Shown in pieces: positions 24,059 to 35,622 of a DNA stretch of 64,000 bases. Location of the stretch: NCBI GenBank assembly GCA_027576995.1, contig JANBQC010000005.1:62001-126000 (forward strand), given 5' to 3'. Under the pieces are notes generated by a model. The model was not told where the DNA came from and made no database searches. It was given only the letters and a program-made list of their open reading frames with translations. Numbering within the stretch: the first letter of the stretch is position 1; every line of letters begins with the position of its first letter. Origin of the DNA: Dimargaris cristalligena (lineage: Eukaryota > Kickxellomycota > Dimargaritomycetes > Dimargaritales > Dimargaritaceae). The translations under genes and the position numbers were made by a program.

Positions 24059-25384
24059 ATGCTGCTCGCCTTTCTTGCCTACATACTTCAGCTCTTCGCC
24101 TTCCCGTTCTCGTCCACCTTCAACCTTCTGTTGCCAACTCCGCCCTTCTCCTACGACCCTTCCTTGCCCTTTTCCTTCGACCTCGTCCGCCTTGCGCCCT
24201 TTCAACCTCCGCTCCCCGAACAAGCCCACACCATGCCCAACCACGGTAAGAAAGTCGTCGCCTACTACAGCGGCTGGAACATCTACGGCCGCCAGTTCAA
24301 GCCCGAGGACCTCCCCGTGGAGCAACTGACCCACGTCAACTATGCCTTCGCCAAAATTCAAAACGGCGAGATTGCCCTGGCCGACCCCTGGGCCGACGTA
24401 CAGATTCAGCACCCCGGCAACCCCAACTCCGGCCAGGACTTCGCCGGCAATATCAACTATTTGACCAACCCCCAGGGCACCATCCGCCGCCGCAACCCCA
24501 ACCTGAAGGTGCTTATTGCCGTCGGGGGCTGGACCCACTCCGGCGAATTTGCCTCCGTGGCCCGTACCGACGATTCCCGCCGCCGCTTCGCCCGCTCTGT
24601 CGGCCGGTTTATCCGCCACTATAACTTTGATGGTGTCGATATCGACTGGGAGTTCCCCGTTGCCGGTGGCTTAGCCGGCAATGGCCCTCGCACTGAGGAG
24701 GCCCAGAACTTTGTCTCGCTTCTGCAGACCCTGCGGGACGAGCTGGCCGCCGCCGGCGCCGGTCGTCCGTCTCCCTACCTCCTCACCGCCGCCACCTCCG
24801 CCGATCAGCGCGTTTACCGGCACTACCTCTTCCAGGCCCTCAGCCAGTGGGTCGATTTCCTTAACGTCATGACCTACGACTTCAAGGGCAAGTGGTCGCA
24901 GGCCACTGGTCACCACTCCTGCCTGACCCCCGCTGCCAACGACCCCACCGCTAGCATCTGGACCTCCATCAACGAGTATCTTGCCGCCGGTGTGCCGCCC
25001 CAGAAGATTGTGCTCGGTATCGGCTTCTACGGCCGGGGCTTCGCCAACGTGCAGGCCAGCCCCGACAACCCAAGCGGTCTCTTCGTTCCCTTCCAGGGCG
25101 TACCCCCCGGCACCTTTGAGGATGGCGTGTTTGACTACCGCCATCTGCGCACCCACCACTTGACCAACGAGTCCAGCTTCCAGCGCTTCTGGGACGAATA
25201 CTCCAAGTCCGTCTCGCTTTACGATCGTGCTTCCCGTGTGTTTATTACCTACGACGACCCCGAGAGCATCAAGCACAAGTGCGAGCACATCAACCGATTC
25301 AACTTGGGCGGTACCATGATCTGGGAGATTGCGGCCGATATTGACAATGAGCTCGTGGGTGCCATCAACGCCAACCTCCACTAA
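24059..25384 (+). CDS. GH18 chitinase
   Basis: Hydrolyses beta-1,4-linked N-acetylglucosamine polymers with retention, using the substrate's acetamido group. The catalytic signature DGVDIDWE is complete (Asp133, Asp136, Asp138, Glu140 counted from the ATG at 24233). The SIGGW-like strand (LIAVGGWTHSGEF), the MTYDFKG strand and the closing MIWEIAADI strand of the TIM barrel are all present, with a chitinase insertion domain around YGRGF. It resembles the fungal subgroup A type (Chi42-like) and carries no chitin-binding module. Two starts are possible in one frame: ATG 24059 gives 441 residues with a hydrophobic N terminus that could be a signal sequence, while ATG 24233 (ACACCATGC) gives 383 residues beginning just before the barrel, with no signal. 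The DNA between them is pyrimidine-rich like a leader. No intron is seen. An AATAAA lies at 25593. Confidence 0.93.
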   Translation: MLLAFLAYILQLFAFPFSSTFNLLLPTPPFSYDPSLPFSFDLVRLAPFQPPLPEQAHTMPNHGKKVVAYYSGWNIYGRQFKPEDLPVEQLTHVNYAFAKIQNGEIALADPWADVQIQHPGNPNSGQDFAGNINYLTNPQGTIRRRNPNLKVLIAVGGWTHSGEFASVARTDDSRRRFARSVGRFIRHYNFDGVDIDWEFPVAGGLAGNGPRTEEAQNFVSLLQTLRDELAAAGAGRPSPYLLTAATSADQRVYRHYLFQALSQWVDFLNVMTYDFKGKWSQATGHHSCLTPAANDPTASIWTSINEYLAAGVPPQKIVLGIGFYGRGFANVQASPDNPSGLFVPFQGVPPGTFEDGVFDYRHLRTHHLTNESSFQRFWDEYSKSVSLYDRASRVFITYDDPESIKHKCEHINRFNLGGTMIWEIAADIDNELVGAINANLH

Positions 25385-26139
25385 CTCATTTTTTTCTGCC
25401 TGCCTCTCTCACTCACTCCCGGCTTGGATTGGGCCACCAGCCTCTTGTCACTATAAACATCCTTTCCTTCTTGTCTTTTATTTTTTGTTGACTGGGCTCC
25501 CAGCATCCATATATTTCTGGTCCCATTCTATCCGCAACCTCCATTTGCGGTACTCCTCTCCCCCATCTTCGTTTCAAGTTACTCTTCTCCTTAATAAAGC
25601 GAGTGTACCCTGGTTAGCAGTTGGTTTTAAATACAATCTATAAGGCCCCTCGATGGTGGTAGGGAAGGGCACCTAATTCCCCTAGAAAAACTTAACCAGA
25701 TGATAATGTCTCCCCCCCCACTGAGGTGCGTCAACTACCTCTCCCAGATTTCATCAACTGCCGTGAGCCACACACACAGCAACCTCACAATATTATTTAA
25801 AACCAACTCAGTGCAATCACCACAACTCACAGTCCAGAAATATGGCCTGATAGAGTGCCTGGGTGATTTTATATATTCACCATGATCGGATATACCCTAA
25901 TGATGGGCCGTAAAGCTTCCCCCTTCGCCCCTACTCAGACAACTCATTCGGTCGGTTATATACCGCATGCGAAGAGGAGGGGACTCTTAGCCATGGCAAT
26001 GGATTGACGCTAGTCGATGCCTTTTCTTTCGCTCCCCTTCCAATACTTACCAATTACTTAGTTTACTCTTTGTTTAGGCTTTGGCCGACCATTACCGCCC
26101 ATTCCCCTCCACCTAATTGAACAATTCAGTATATTCGCC
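25385..26139. other. spacer with chitinase 3' end and Yrb30 promoter
   Basis: Contains an AATAAA poly(A)-type signal at 25593-25598. The rest is pyrimidine-rich without a supported gene. Confidence 0.55.
25593..25598 (+). terminator. poly(A) signal of the chitinase
   Basis: AATAAA, about 210 bases after the chitinase stop, within a T- and C-rich 3' region. Assigned by sequence match and position only. Confidence 0.45.
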
Positions 26140-28145
26140 ATGATGGACGAGATGTTTACCAACTTGGCCATTCAAACCGTTACCCTGGTTGGCAAGGCGG
26201 CTTTTGGGGCCGCTGGTACAATAGCTTTGGTAAGTGTCTGGTTCGACCTTCAATTATTCTCCAGGCGCAGTCACCACTCCCCCATATATGCATTCCTAAC
26301 TACACCCAAAGTTATACTGCTGCCGAGCCAATGAAACTAACTACCCCGGCTCGCCTAGCCCACACCTCCCCCTATCAATCTACTATGCGCGTGGCGAATA
26401 TAATGCTTCACGTATGCTTTTGGTGACGGCCGTCTGATTCATAGCGCAAATTTTCCCGATTTATCCAGGACGCCCCCACTAAACAAACCCAGCAACTGGA
26501 GAAATTGCGGGCCGAATTGGAGCTTCGGCTTAGACTGGTGGTGCCGGCGATTGACTTGGTCGATATTTTGGCCGCCCGGGGTAACTCTTCCCTTACCGCA
26601 GTGGTACCCCTCACCACGGATTTACGGACCCAAACGGAGCAGCTTAGTCAGCATTTAGAGCAGCTCGAGCGCCAAATGTTCTCGAACCAACGGCCCACCA
26701 GCCGAACTGACCGGAAATTCGCCTCCCAATTCGAAAACGCCGTCGAGGCACTCCAACAGGAGATACAGGCGCTGTTGGACCGCATTGCCGAGATGGTACC
26801 GTTTCTCAATCTCGCCCTCACCACTTCGGGCTGCAACTTAAGTGCCGGGATGTCCTCCAGTATATCGCCCGCCCGGCTACTCCAGGCCTCATCGAGCCTG
26901 CAGGAGACCCACCATCAGTTTACTGCTTACTCACCGGCACCAACCTCACACCTATCGCCCCAATTATCCCCCCAGGCAACTGGGTCTCCCGATTCCTTTC
27001 ACTCCGTACCCGATCGGCCGGCGTCCAGCGCTGCTCAAGTAACCCGGGCGTTGAGCGGCCTCGTTTATGCTATCCAGCCTTCGTTCACCCTTACTCTCTA
27101 TTCCTTATTTACCAGCTCAGTGCGACACAAATCGCGGGACGATTTCACCTGGAAAGAAGAGTTTCCTAAATGTAAGGGGTTCTTGCAGCGGATACGGTCG
27201 CCGGATTTGGCCTACAGCTACGAATTGGTCATTGAAGAGGACCTAAATGACGGCCGTTACCACGAACATCTAGACGGCCCGGTCAATAATTCAGCCCCCG
27301 TTCCGGGCGACCGGCGGGTGTTCCCCGTGACGGATATTGTGCGGCTGCACTATAGCTCGGCGGGCCAGCTACTCAACATTGAGGATTCCAAGCGACCCGT
27401 CCTGGTGATTCAGGTTCAGTTGGGAAGTGGGGACCTGGCACCGAAGCCGCTCGCTTTGGCCTCGTCCCTAGCCTCTCTGAGCCTAGCCGAATCAGCCACC
27501 CCACCCGAGGAATCCGAGTCCGAAGGCGGGAAATCCTCGGGTAGCCGCACCCCTAAGCGCAATGCGACCATCTCGGGCCTTCGGCCTGCCCCTACCCGGT
27601 TCGAATGGCTTGCCCTTCAAATGTACGCGGAGCCTATCCATAGCGATGATGAGGCTGAGAGCGAGGAGGACGAAGCCGTTGACCCGAAGCGCCCGAGTTC
27701 TCCCCTCCCTTGTCGGTCGGGAGCCGCGGGGGGAGGGGGCTCCCACCTAACCGCCGTGGGCACTCCTGCCAGCCCTCCCTCACCCCTTCTGTTTAGTAAT
27801 TCTCCTTGGCATAGCCAACTCAGCCTCTTGGAATATTTGCTGCGACTCACTGCCCTTGAAATGTGTGAGCAAACGCTGCATCTGGATGTATCCGACGAAA
27901 AACTATCCCTTTTTCTCCGGGATGACCAGGGGCCAGCCGCTTCCCCGAATGACCCGCAGACCTCTGGTGACGCTGGCCAACGCCTGAACAGTAGCGGGAG
28001 CGTTGCCTGGGATCTTGATCATTCCATACGTAAGTCCTACAGCCGCAACGACACCCCCCTTCGAGCCGACTACAGTAGCCCACTGGCCCGGCGCCTGGTT
28101 GCTCGTAATGATAATAAACTGGACACCCCTCTACGGTATCCCTGA
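26140..28145 (+). CDS. Yrb30-like RanGTP-binding protein
   Basis: Member of the fungal RanGTP-binding family of yeast Yrb30, which binds Ran-GTP and blocks GAP-stimulated hydrolysis. Exons 26140-26229 and 26469-28145 (GTAAGT donor, TCCAG acceptor, phase 0) give 588 residues. Family signatures in order: MDEMFTNLAIQTVTLVGKAA at the N terminus; IDLVDILAARGNSSL; a helical, coiled-coil-like stretch (about 75-120); VPFLNLALTTSG with SPARLLQASS soon after; FTLTLYSLF; and the ELVIEEDLNDGRYHE strand followed by VLVIQVQL. Ser/Glu- and Pro-rich linkers separate these, and a highly acidic segment lies near 27650. The family usually has a short Cys/Lys stretch right after the first exon; it is missing in my model, so a tiny exon inside the 239-base intron is possible. 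A GTAAGT at 28030 in the last 40 codons could be a further donor, which would change the C terminus. Confidence 0.8.
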
Positions 28146-29065
28146 CCAACCCATTCGTCGATATAAGACCGCCCTCTTTATTCAACGTGACCCCAAACCA
28201 AATATACCGTATATTTTAAGTAAAGGGAAGGGGAAAGAGAGGGTGCTGTTATTTTGGTACTTGCACTACCAAGGCCTTCTTGATCTGCCTGAAAATGCTT
28301 CAAAGTGTAATTACTACTCCTAGAAAAAGACCCCTTCGGAATGGTAGGTTAATTTTTGAGATACCCAGTGTAGTAACAACCATAATTCAATTAAGCAAGT
28401 CCGCCTTGTTCGCCCTACCATTAGTTATAGTGGTATTTCGCTTCAGTGTTTATACGGGAGAAGTCCAGTCCAGTCAAGTAATACTAAACATGCCATATTA
28501 ACTAGTCACTATTTGGGGTAATTGGGAAAAATCAGTAAAGGCCGATTTAAGCAATGCATTGCCCAGAAAATAACTTCGTCGGGTACTTGTCATATAAATA
28601 AGTCAAGTAATATAGCGGGAAGATTATTTAGCGCTAGAGGGGCACTTGTGTGGTACTGCAGAGTGCAGGTAACTGGAAGTATATTTAATTACCTGATTCC
28701 TTTACTAATTAGAACCCATTTATCAACGTAAAGCACAGCTCCTTGAATCATACTCTATCAATTCATCCTGTAAAACCAATTATTCATCAAACAATATCAT
28801 ATATTTTATCAGTCCTATTCATTTCTTTACCAGAAAACTACAAAAAAAAACGTCAACCATTCGATTATTATATCTGAAGATTATTATTTCGAAGTTCAAG
28901 TGCCTATTTTTACTTATCAATCGAAGTATCCTATCATTTTACTTGTCTTTTACCAAATACCAATATTCGTTGCATTTATCGATTCTATTTCAATATTGTT
29001 CCACTGAGTACAGTTAGCCATAGCAGAGTTCTGACCTAACTCAGCATCCCTACTTTTCCTTCACC

Positions 29066-29073
29066 TATAAAAA
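29066..29073 (+). promoter_or_regulatory. TATA-like box
   Basis: TATAAAAA in an otherwise mixed sequence, 235 bases upstream of the ATG at 29308 and about 710 upstream of the PCI-type gene. It supports transcription starting in this spacer, but which gene it serves is unclear. Confidence 0.35.
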
Positions 29074-29307
29074 CCCCACAGTTCCGCCGAACTGGGGAAA
29101 GGAGCAAGCCAAGTTCAAGTAAAGTGTAACGAAGTAAGTTATACTCCAGCCAGCTATTCATAGTTATATATATATTTCTCATTTCTTATAAACCCCGAAT
29201 TAGCCGATTTTCCTCGCACATTATTTTCAATTCTCTTATATTTCACTTAGTCTATTATTTTCATATTGCTCTACTCTTTTCAGTAAATAAATTTGTAAAA
29301 AACCACA

Positions 29308-29580
29308 ATGTCTTTCTCACCGCAAAGCGCCTCTACAACTCCATTGCCGATTCCGCTACAACCTGCCAATAATGAGGTCCCTGATAGTGGTTCGAACCCC
29401 CCGCCGAGTTTCCCGGCTTTTTCCCCCCATGACGTAATCCCCGACCTAACCGGTCCACGGGGTCTCGGCGCTACACTTGTCGCATTAAACGTAAATTTTG
29501 GCTATAACTCTGTGACTATCACCTTTCCCAAATTTATATTGAAATCTAGAGTGATGCCCCTCCTGCCCTTTGGGCCATAA
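29308..29580 (+). CDS. small hypothetical proline/serine-rich ORF
   Basis: Ninety codons from an ATG with A at -3 to a TAA. The first 60 residues are rich in Pro, Ser and Asn; the rest has no recognisable domain. Its base composition is richer in GC than the flanking spacer, and a TATA-like box lies 235 bases upstream. A GTAAAT at about 29490 could be a donor, so it may instead be the first exon of the PCI-type gene that starts at 29787. No function can be assigned. Confidence 0.3.
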   Translation: MSFSPQSASTTPLPIPLQPANNEVPDSGSNPPPSFPAFSPHDVIPDLTGPRGLGATLVALNVNFGYNSVTITFPKFILKSRVMPLLPFGP

Positions 29581-29786
29581 TAAGTCTATTCGCGATATTA
29601 TAGAGGGGTCTACTATTGGATGTGCGTGGCCTGAGTTCATTTGGGAATTTAGCCACAAAGTAGCTGGCTAGTTGAGGAGTAGAGGCCCCTTTGGAATGCA
29701 TGGCATTGGCACACGCGCTCCTATTTCAATGTTATAGATGGGCTCCCAGTTGGCTTCCCTTATTTCCCTCTCTTCTCGATTCAAAC

Positions 29787-31249
29787 ATGACCTCCCGCCA
29801 CACTTCCCATCGCCCTTCCAGTCCCGACCATTGGCGAGCCCAGCCCCTACAGGAATCAGCGGACAAGGGTCCCTCCCCCCGTCAACCGGCTATACGGGGT
29901 AGGGCTCCACCGACCTCTAATTCACGGAATCCTAGTCGAGGTGGAGGCGGACCACGCCGCAGGGGGACTTCTCAGCCGGCTCCCATCGACTCCACCCCTT
30001 TGCCACGCTCCAAGAAGTTTGGCTCTCCTGGCCCGAAACCGGTGGATTCCCCCTCCCCCAACCCGGAGACCAAATTCCGGCAAATGTCTCTGCTGAGTCG
30101 CGCCGATTCGACTGCGTTCCAGCAGCGGGGCCTGCAGGACCTGGACCTACAGGAGGAGTATTATGCCTTAATTCGGGGCAAAGTTGAACAATACCTGACC
30201 ACCTATGGGCCCACGACGTGCCCCGTGATATACAACCCAAACACACCTCAAGTATCACGGCAGCGTTCTCAACTGGACGATATTGTGGCGTCTTTCCGCA
30301 AGCTGAGGGAGGGTATTACCGCCGCTCGCCGCGTGGACACCCTTGCCATGGAGGCTTACGAACTATCCGTTGAGATGAGTATCTTGGCCAACAACCCCGG
30401 TGAGCTCGTCAAGTCGTTCCGCCACCTATTCGAAGGTATTTATCCGCACATTCACCCGAACCCCGTTCGAAAGATGGAAATGGTATCTTATTTTAGTCTT
30501 TTTTCCGTTTCTCAGAGCACCCATAGCCGCAGGGAACTAGGCCAGTCTGGGCCAGGCGGTGCCGGTTTCGATTGGCCCCATATCCAACGGGTGCTAGGCG
30601 ACCACTACTTGGATATTCGGCGTCTGCGATTAGAGTCGGCCCAACCAAGTAGCCACTTGGAATTTACATTTAAATACCTCCGTCTCTTGCTCTACTTTGA
30701 GCGTTTTTGGTCCACCGACTGGCTTGGACATGTCAATCCCTACCAGCGCGTTCTGATACAGGTAAGTATTGCATTGGCCATAATCAAGACAGATGCTTTA
30801 AATTCATATAGTGGGGCCCCGGTTGGGTAATCAATTGTCCCCTTGGATAATTTCGGGCCTGTATTCCGAGAGTATGCAAGCATTATTAGGCCAATTTCAT
30901 CTCATCTCATCGCATCCCCACTTACCCTATCCCTCTACATACATCACCGCTTATTGTATGTCCAATTATAACATCCGGCCCACTTCTACTACAGGACTCG
31001 CTTGAATTCCACCGAACCCGAACCCTAGGCCTCCTCAGTCGTGCCTATTACGCGATGTCATCCAACGATGTTAAATCAATCCTGGATGTATCGGATGATG
31101 ATGCGTTGGCCCAATTGATCCATAAAACAAACCCCCACATCCAATGGGACCGGCCATCAGCCCCCGGCCATTTCGGTGAAAGTACCCCATCTAACCCATC
31201 GACCATATGGTTTAAACGAAGACCATCTACCAAGGCCTCGGTAACTTAG
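29787..31249 (+). CDS. PCI / SAC3-GANP-like domain protein
   Basis: Two exons, 29787-30761 and 30995-31249 (GTAAGT donor, TACAG acceptor, phase 0), encode 409 residues. The first 110 residues are disordered and rich in Pro, Ser, Arg and Gly, with a GRGGGGPRRR-like basic patch. From about 150 on the protein is helical: LDDIVASFRKLREGITAARR resembles the conserved RQD helix region of SAC3/GANP proteins, and ILANNPGELVKSFRHLFEGIYP the following helix pair. LGLLSRAYYAMSSNDV with a VSDDDAL turn reads like a PCI winged-helix end. Such proteins work in mRNA export or splicing-coupled complexes, or in the proteasome lid and eIF3. The match is by pattern only and the subfamily is open. The start has A at -3; an upstream in-frame ATG at 29691 gives unlikely sequence. 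Confidence 0.6.
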
Positions 31250-31470
31250 TATTTTTATAGCGTCTATTCATTACGCACCGTTCAAGCCGACCCTTCACAT
31301 TACTAATGAAATATCCAATTCGGTAGTACCGGGTGTATTTTGTTTGAAATCCAAAACATAGTAAAGTATGGTGTGTTTTTCTAAATGCCCAGCCATTAAA
31401 GTTACAGGAGCCTATGTTCCGGCTCCATTGATTGAGCTAATGGTGTATGACTGGGCCCTTAAAGTGATAT

Positions 31471-34055
31471 TTAGCCAAAGTACAGCTCCTCGGGGTCGGG
31501 CATGGGTGGAATAAATTGATGGGGGGAGGGAAGGTCGGATTGCGGAAGAATGGCCTGAAACTGGGCCTGGGCCTCGCCAACCGCCCCGTCGAAAAAGAGA
31601 GAAGTGTCGGGGCCCTGGGTACTAAAGATCCGCCCACTCTCCGCAATTGGGTGGGCAAGCTCAACCCGACGCACGCTACGGTGGGTGTAATATAGTGCCA
31701 TCAGAGGAGGGCAGGGCTGGGTATCGGCCTCCGCTTGGTCATCGGTATTGGCCATCCGGCTTGCCCACAAGTAATCGAGAACCGGTCGGAGTTGGGATTC
31801 TGCTGACGAAAAATGGGATGGGTCCCATTCGGTGACTAGGTGGAGGATATAGAGGCCGTCTGGGGTGGTACGCGTGCTGCGCGTCATTTGGATCGCGTAG
31901 ACAACGCGCAGCTGTTCAGCGGAGCTATGTCCAGGGGGGATGGCGATAATACTCGTCTCGGCGGAATCGACAATAGGCTGATCTAGTAAAATAACGGCTC
32001 GAGTGAGAATGGGGTAGAACTCCGTTCGAGTCACCCAGTCCGCAGGTAGGTATGCAGGGTTCGCGACTAAGCGGCGAGTACGGAGTCGGTGGTTATCCTG
32101 GCCAACTAGGGTTATCAAGGCCTCGGTATCGAGCTCCTCTCCCGGGGGTGGTGTGTATTCGATACTGTCAACTTGGGCGTCCAAAATGTACATACCGTTG
32201 TTAACAGCAGCTAGGCGACAGAAGGCTTGGGTTAGCTCGGACCCACCCCCGTAAACGGGGCTCAACAGAGCCATGGCCCCGAAACGGCCTATTGATCGCA
32301 AATAAGAGCGGATGCGCCCTATTCCTTGCTCAGCCGATTGGGGCTCCTTGACCGGGTCACTTATAGCGACGGTGTATATAATGGCGTCCTGTAGTCGGTC
32401 CTTAATTTGAAAGCGTTCGTCCAGGAATTGGGCAAAATTTACGTTGCCTGCATCTGATGGGGGAGTGTAGACGTGTATTTAGGGGGTATCAGATAGTTAG
32501 CGGCGGCCAAGGGGGTTGTATTATAAGGTATCATTCCCATTATATGCCTAGGTCATCCCGGTATTATTGAGCGTATAAGAATACCTTGTAGAAGCGGGTC
32601 GGCCTCCCCTGGATCCGAAAACTTAGTCAGGCATTGCATTAGGCGGCGCTTCTCGACTAGGGTGAGGCTCTTACTGGTGAAGATGTCCGCCTTGGAATTG
32701 GGGGCTTTGGTAATTTGGCGATTGGAGCCATGGGTCAAATATACCTGATCCAGCCCCCGGAATTCCATGTATTTTCCAACACCCGACGAGACCAACAAGT
32801 CTACAAGGGGTCCCCGACAGTGGGTCACCTTGGGGGCAAGGTCAATGTTGAAGTCGCGGTTGCGTGCTAGCAGCTGAGCTAGTGTAAGAAAACGCGAAAC
32901 CAGTGTATGCACGGCTGAGTTGGTATGGTTCGTACTAAGCGAATGGGCAGAGGCACCGAAGGGGCTGCCGAGGTAGTGGGACAATAGCTCCGCTGCTTCC
33001 ATCCACACTGTCGAGTTTGGCTGGGGCATAAGGAGGCCCTCCCCCCCAACGAGTGGTTCGGGATCAAACTGGAGAGATTGGATGATTTGGTGGACCTGGT
33101 GGAAGAAGGAATGATAGTGTGTATAAACTGGAGATGGGGCAGTACCCACAAAGGGTTCAGTTTCCCGACGAAGCGTCTCGATTGGGCTTGCTAACGAATC
33201 GCCAAAGGCGCGGGAAACCTGATCCGCGGAGAAGAGCGGGTTAAGTTCAATACGTGGTGTGGCATACGCGGCCAATGTATGCCCTAGTTGAGATAAATTG
33301 ATTTGGCATGGGGTACAGAGAGGGGTTCGTACGAGAAACTAACTGAGTAGCTGGGGCCAGTTGAATGGTAGTAATAAATGGGGGCCACAGCACCACGGAC
33401 CCTCAGTATTCAGTAACCATGGACTTGTAATGGTGTAGAACATATGAATGGCGTATATTCGGGGATATGTGGGAATACGGTCTTTACGCCGGCTTGGGCC
33501 CCGCGGCCTATCTACTCCGGACAGCGGGCGCTCGGGCACGGGTTAATTAATTGCGCGCATAGCGAGTACAAATAAGACGAGGGTAATGCTACTCTATACC
33601 GAGACATGGCTGCCCAATAAAAACACTTACCGGTGTGGTCGGCTGGCAGCTGGAGGCCCCAGCGTAGAAACTCGGCTAGATTGAAGCAGGTCCAGTTGGC
33701 CCCATAATAGTCATTGGTATCGATATGAAGTACGGACTGGTCATTCCGAGCCAACGCTCTGGCCAGCAAATATAGTGTGAATTGGAGGATAGGCAAAAGT
33801 GGTACACAATCCAGGTGTTAGCTACCTTTTCGGCATACAGGTGGTGGGCGAAACAAGGGCCCCATGGCCGATTACGAGAGACGACGGCAGTTGAACCTGA
33901 ACGGGCAGGGTCCATCTGTAAAAGCGGTTGAAACCATGACCAGGCGTTACCTCAACATTAGTAGACACTTACGCGGCCAGGATGGACTCGGGAAGCCCCG
34001 TTCCTAGGACAATGCAGTCATATACGGTATTGTCGAGGTCGGTGAGGGAACCCAT
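31471..34055 (-). CDS. Rab escort protein (Mrs6/CHM-like)
   Basis: Presents newly made Rab GTPases to Rab geranylgeranyltransferase and delivers prenylated Rabs to membranes. Four exons join in frame: 34055-33973, 33758-33631, 33283-32585 and 32453-31471, giving 630 residues (human CHM 653, yeast Mrs6 603). The N terminus carries the GDI/REP nucleotide-fold signature YDCIVLGTGLPESILAA, then HIDTNDYYGANW. Later family segments are YMEFRGLDQVYL, KSLTLVEKRRLM (the Rab-binding region), SIGRFGAMALLSPVYGGGSEL and an FCRLAAVNNGMYIL strand. Loss of the short exons would destroy the fold, and all junction codons (Ala, Gly, Asp) are completed correctly. The gene is convergent with the PCI-type gene, with only 221 bases between the two stops. 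Confidence 0.93.
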
Positions 34056-34737
34056 GGGTAGAGGAAAGGTTAAGTAAGGGAAACTGGACTTTGGGTTGAC
34101 GGGATGTGGCACAGTATTTAGCAACAGCCGAGGAAGACCAAAGTCATTCACCAAGGGGGCACAAGGGACCAAAAGCAGGCTGGCTGATGCAAGGAGAGAG
34201 AGGCCCAAGTGAGCGCTTATGTTAGAACAAGGTATCGGTAAATGAGAAAATCAAACGGAGCCTAGAAGAACGAGGGCGGGGTTCACGGGCCGGCGATAGA
34301 GTGGGGCCATGGGCTTATATATGCGCATATATAATATGTTATATATAAAGAGATAAAGGAAGGTATGCTGGGTGTATGCGCACTTTCTCCACGGCCTATA
34401 TAAACACTTGGCAGCCCCCCCCTCCTCCAGCAACTTACTGTACACCCTTAAATCCTGCCTGCACATTCCCTCAGCCATTCCCAGCTTCACCCTAACCCTA
34501 GGTTGCTGCCGATTAACCAGCCTAAAGGCTTCTTGGAGCTGAACTTCTCACCTTTCTGTTTATTCTTTTTGGTCCATGCGCCCGTATTTATTGTGGTCAT
34601 CTCCCGGAATCACGCCCTCGCCCGGCCAAACAACTCCGACCCCATTGACTTTGTTTTCCCTTTCGTTAAGTAGTTCTTTGGATTCCCGTTCACCCTTGTA
34701 GACTCGGCCTGTTCCCCGCTTTGCTTGGTCAATACCC
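34056..34737. other. divergent spacer between REP and the 34.7-kb gene
   Basis: Contains TA-rich sequence (34315-34345, with TATATATGCGCATATATAA) and then a pyrimidine-rich leader up to the + strand ATG. No other gene seen. Confidence 0.5.
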
Positions 34738-35622
34738 ATGGGCGTCTCCAAACCACCACCGACCTTGTCCTCCGCTTCTTTCCACCATGCCACGCCCGTT
34801 ATAGCGCCCCCTCGCTCCCCCCTGTTTCCCAGATCGTCAGGGCGACCTACGCTGACGTCCCCACGCCTTTTTGACGGCCCCACACCCCAAGTGCCCCTGC
34901 GCGCGTCGTCCACCCGTCCCCGGCCCCGCTCCCCGACCCTTGCCACTAGCCCAACCTCGCCTCACCTTTTTTCGTCCTCTCTAGCGGCTCTCAACCACTC
35001 CCTGACCAACTTATCTCTCCCTCGTTCCACCGCGGCCTTGTCCCCGACCACCTGGTCCACTCCCTTGGAAGCTCTCATTGCTCCTTCCCGTCGGAGTTCC
35101 CTCTTCAATATTCTTCCCCAGTCCACATCCAGCGGTACATCCCTGGCCCAGGACGGTGTGCTTAAACGGAAATCCCATCGCCTGTATGCTTCGCTGCCTC
35201 GGCTTTTAGCGGCCATTCCCCATGAATACACTTCGACCCAGGAGGTGGTTCACAAAGCTATCCAGAAGCGGGTTCCTAAAATCGTGGCAGACAAGGTAGA
35301 TGAGCCCATATATAAATATATAGATTTAGTTTACATTATTTTTGTTTTATAGACCCCTCATTTGGGCCCCTCTGACCCTAACCTATCTTTTGCCCTCACT
35401 AATGCAGCCCAGTTCCGCTCCCTTATATTACTACTCCCATTGCCTTTCCCCCATTTCCAGCGGTCTCTCCTAGCCACCAGTAGCAAAGTCAATATCGCCA
35501 ATTCAAACCTAGAAGACACTGTCCGTACGGTACAGAACCTCAGGCGTCTCGAACATTTTCAGACCATCAGCCTACTTCTGTATCGATCCCTCCAAACCCT
35601 CGAGTCGATCAAAGGGACGTGA
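34738..35622 (+). CDS. hypothetical protein, disordered N terminus and helical C terminus
   Basis: Two exons, 34738-35295 and 35461-35622 (AAG|GTAGAT donor, TTCCAG acceptor, phase 0), would give 239 residues. I do not recognise the family. The first 130 residues are rich in Pro, Ser, Thr and Arg with no order. From about 145 (KSHRLYASLPRLLAAIP) the chain becomes helical, and the second exon encodes an amphipathic stretch (SNLEDTVRTVQNLRRLEHF) that could form a coiled coil, as in small kinetochore or BLOC-type subunits; that comparison is only structural. Without splicing the first exon reads into low-complexity TA-derived sequence and stops, which supports the intron. It is flanked by the REP gene (divergent) and by the large unknown gene (same strand). 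Confidence 0.5.

Larger units (their letters stand above)
28146..29786. other. AT-rich spacer, possibly with one small ORF
   Basis: Strongly AT-rich from 28300 to 29300. It holds a TATAAAAA box (29066-29073) and a 90-codon frame at 29308-29580, listed separately. The rest shows no gene. Confidence 0.5.

Noticed and set aside
24671..25381. 236-codon antisense frame within the chitinase
   Set aside because: Shadow frame; Gly/Val/Ala-rich composition and no domain, opposite a complete GH18 barrel.
29385..29405. GGTTCGAACCCC string that looks like a tRNA B box
   Set aside because: No matching A box, acceptor stem or anticodon arm within 75 bases upstream; it lies in an open frame.
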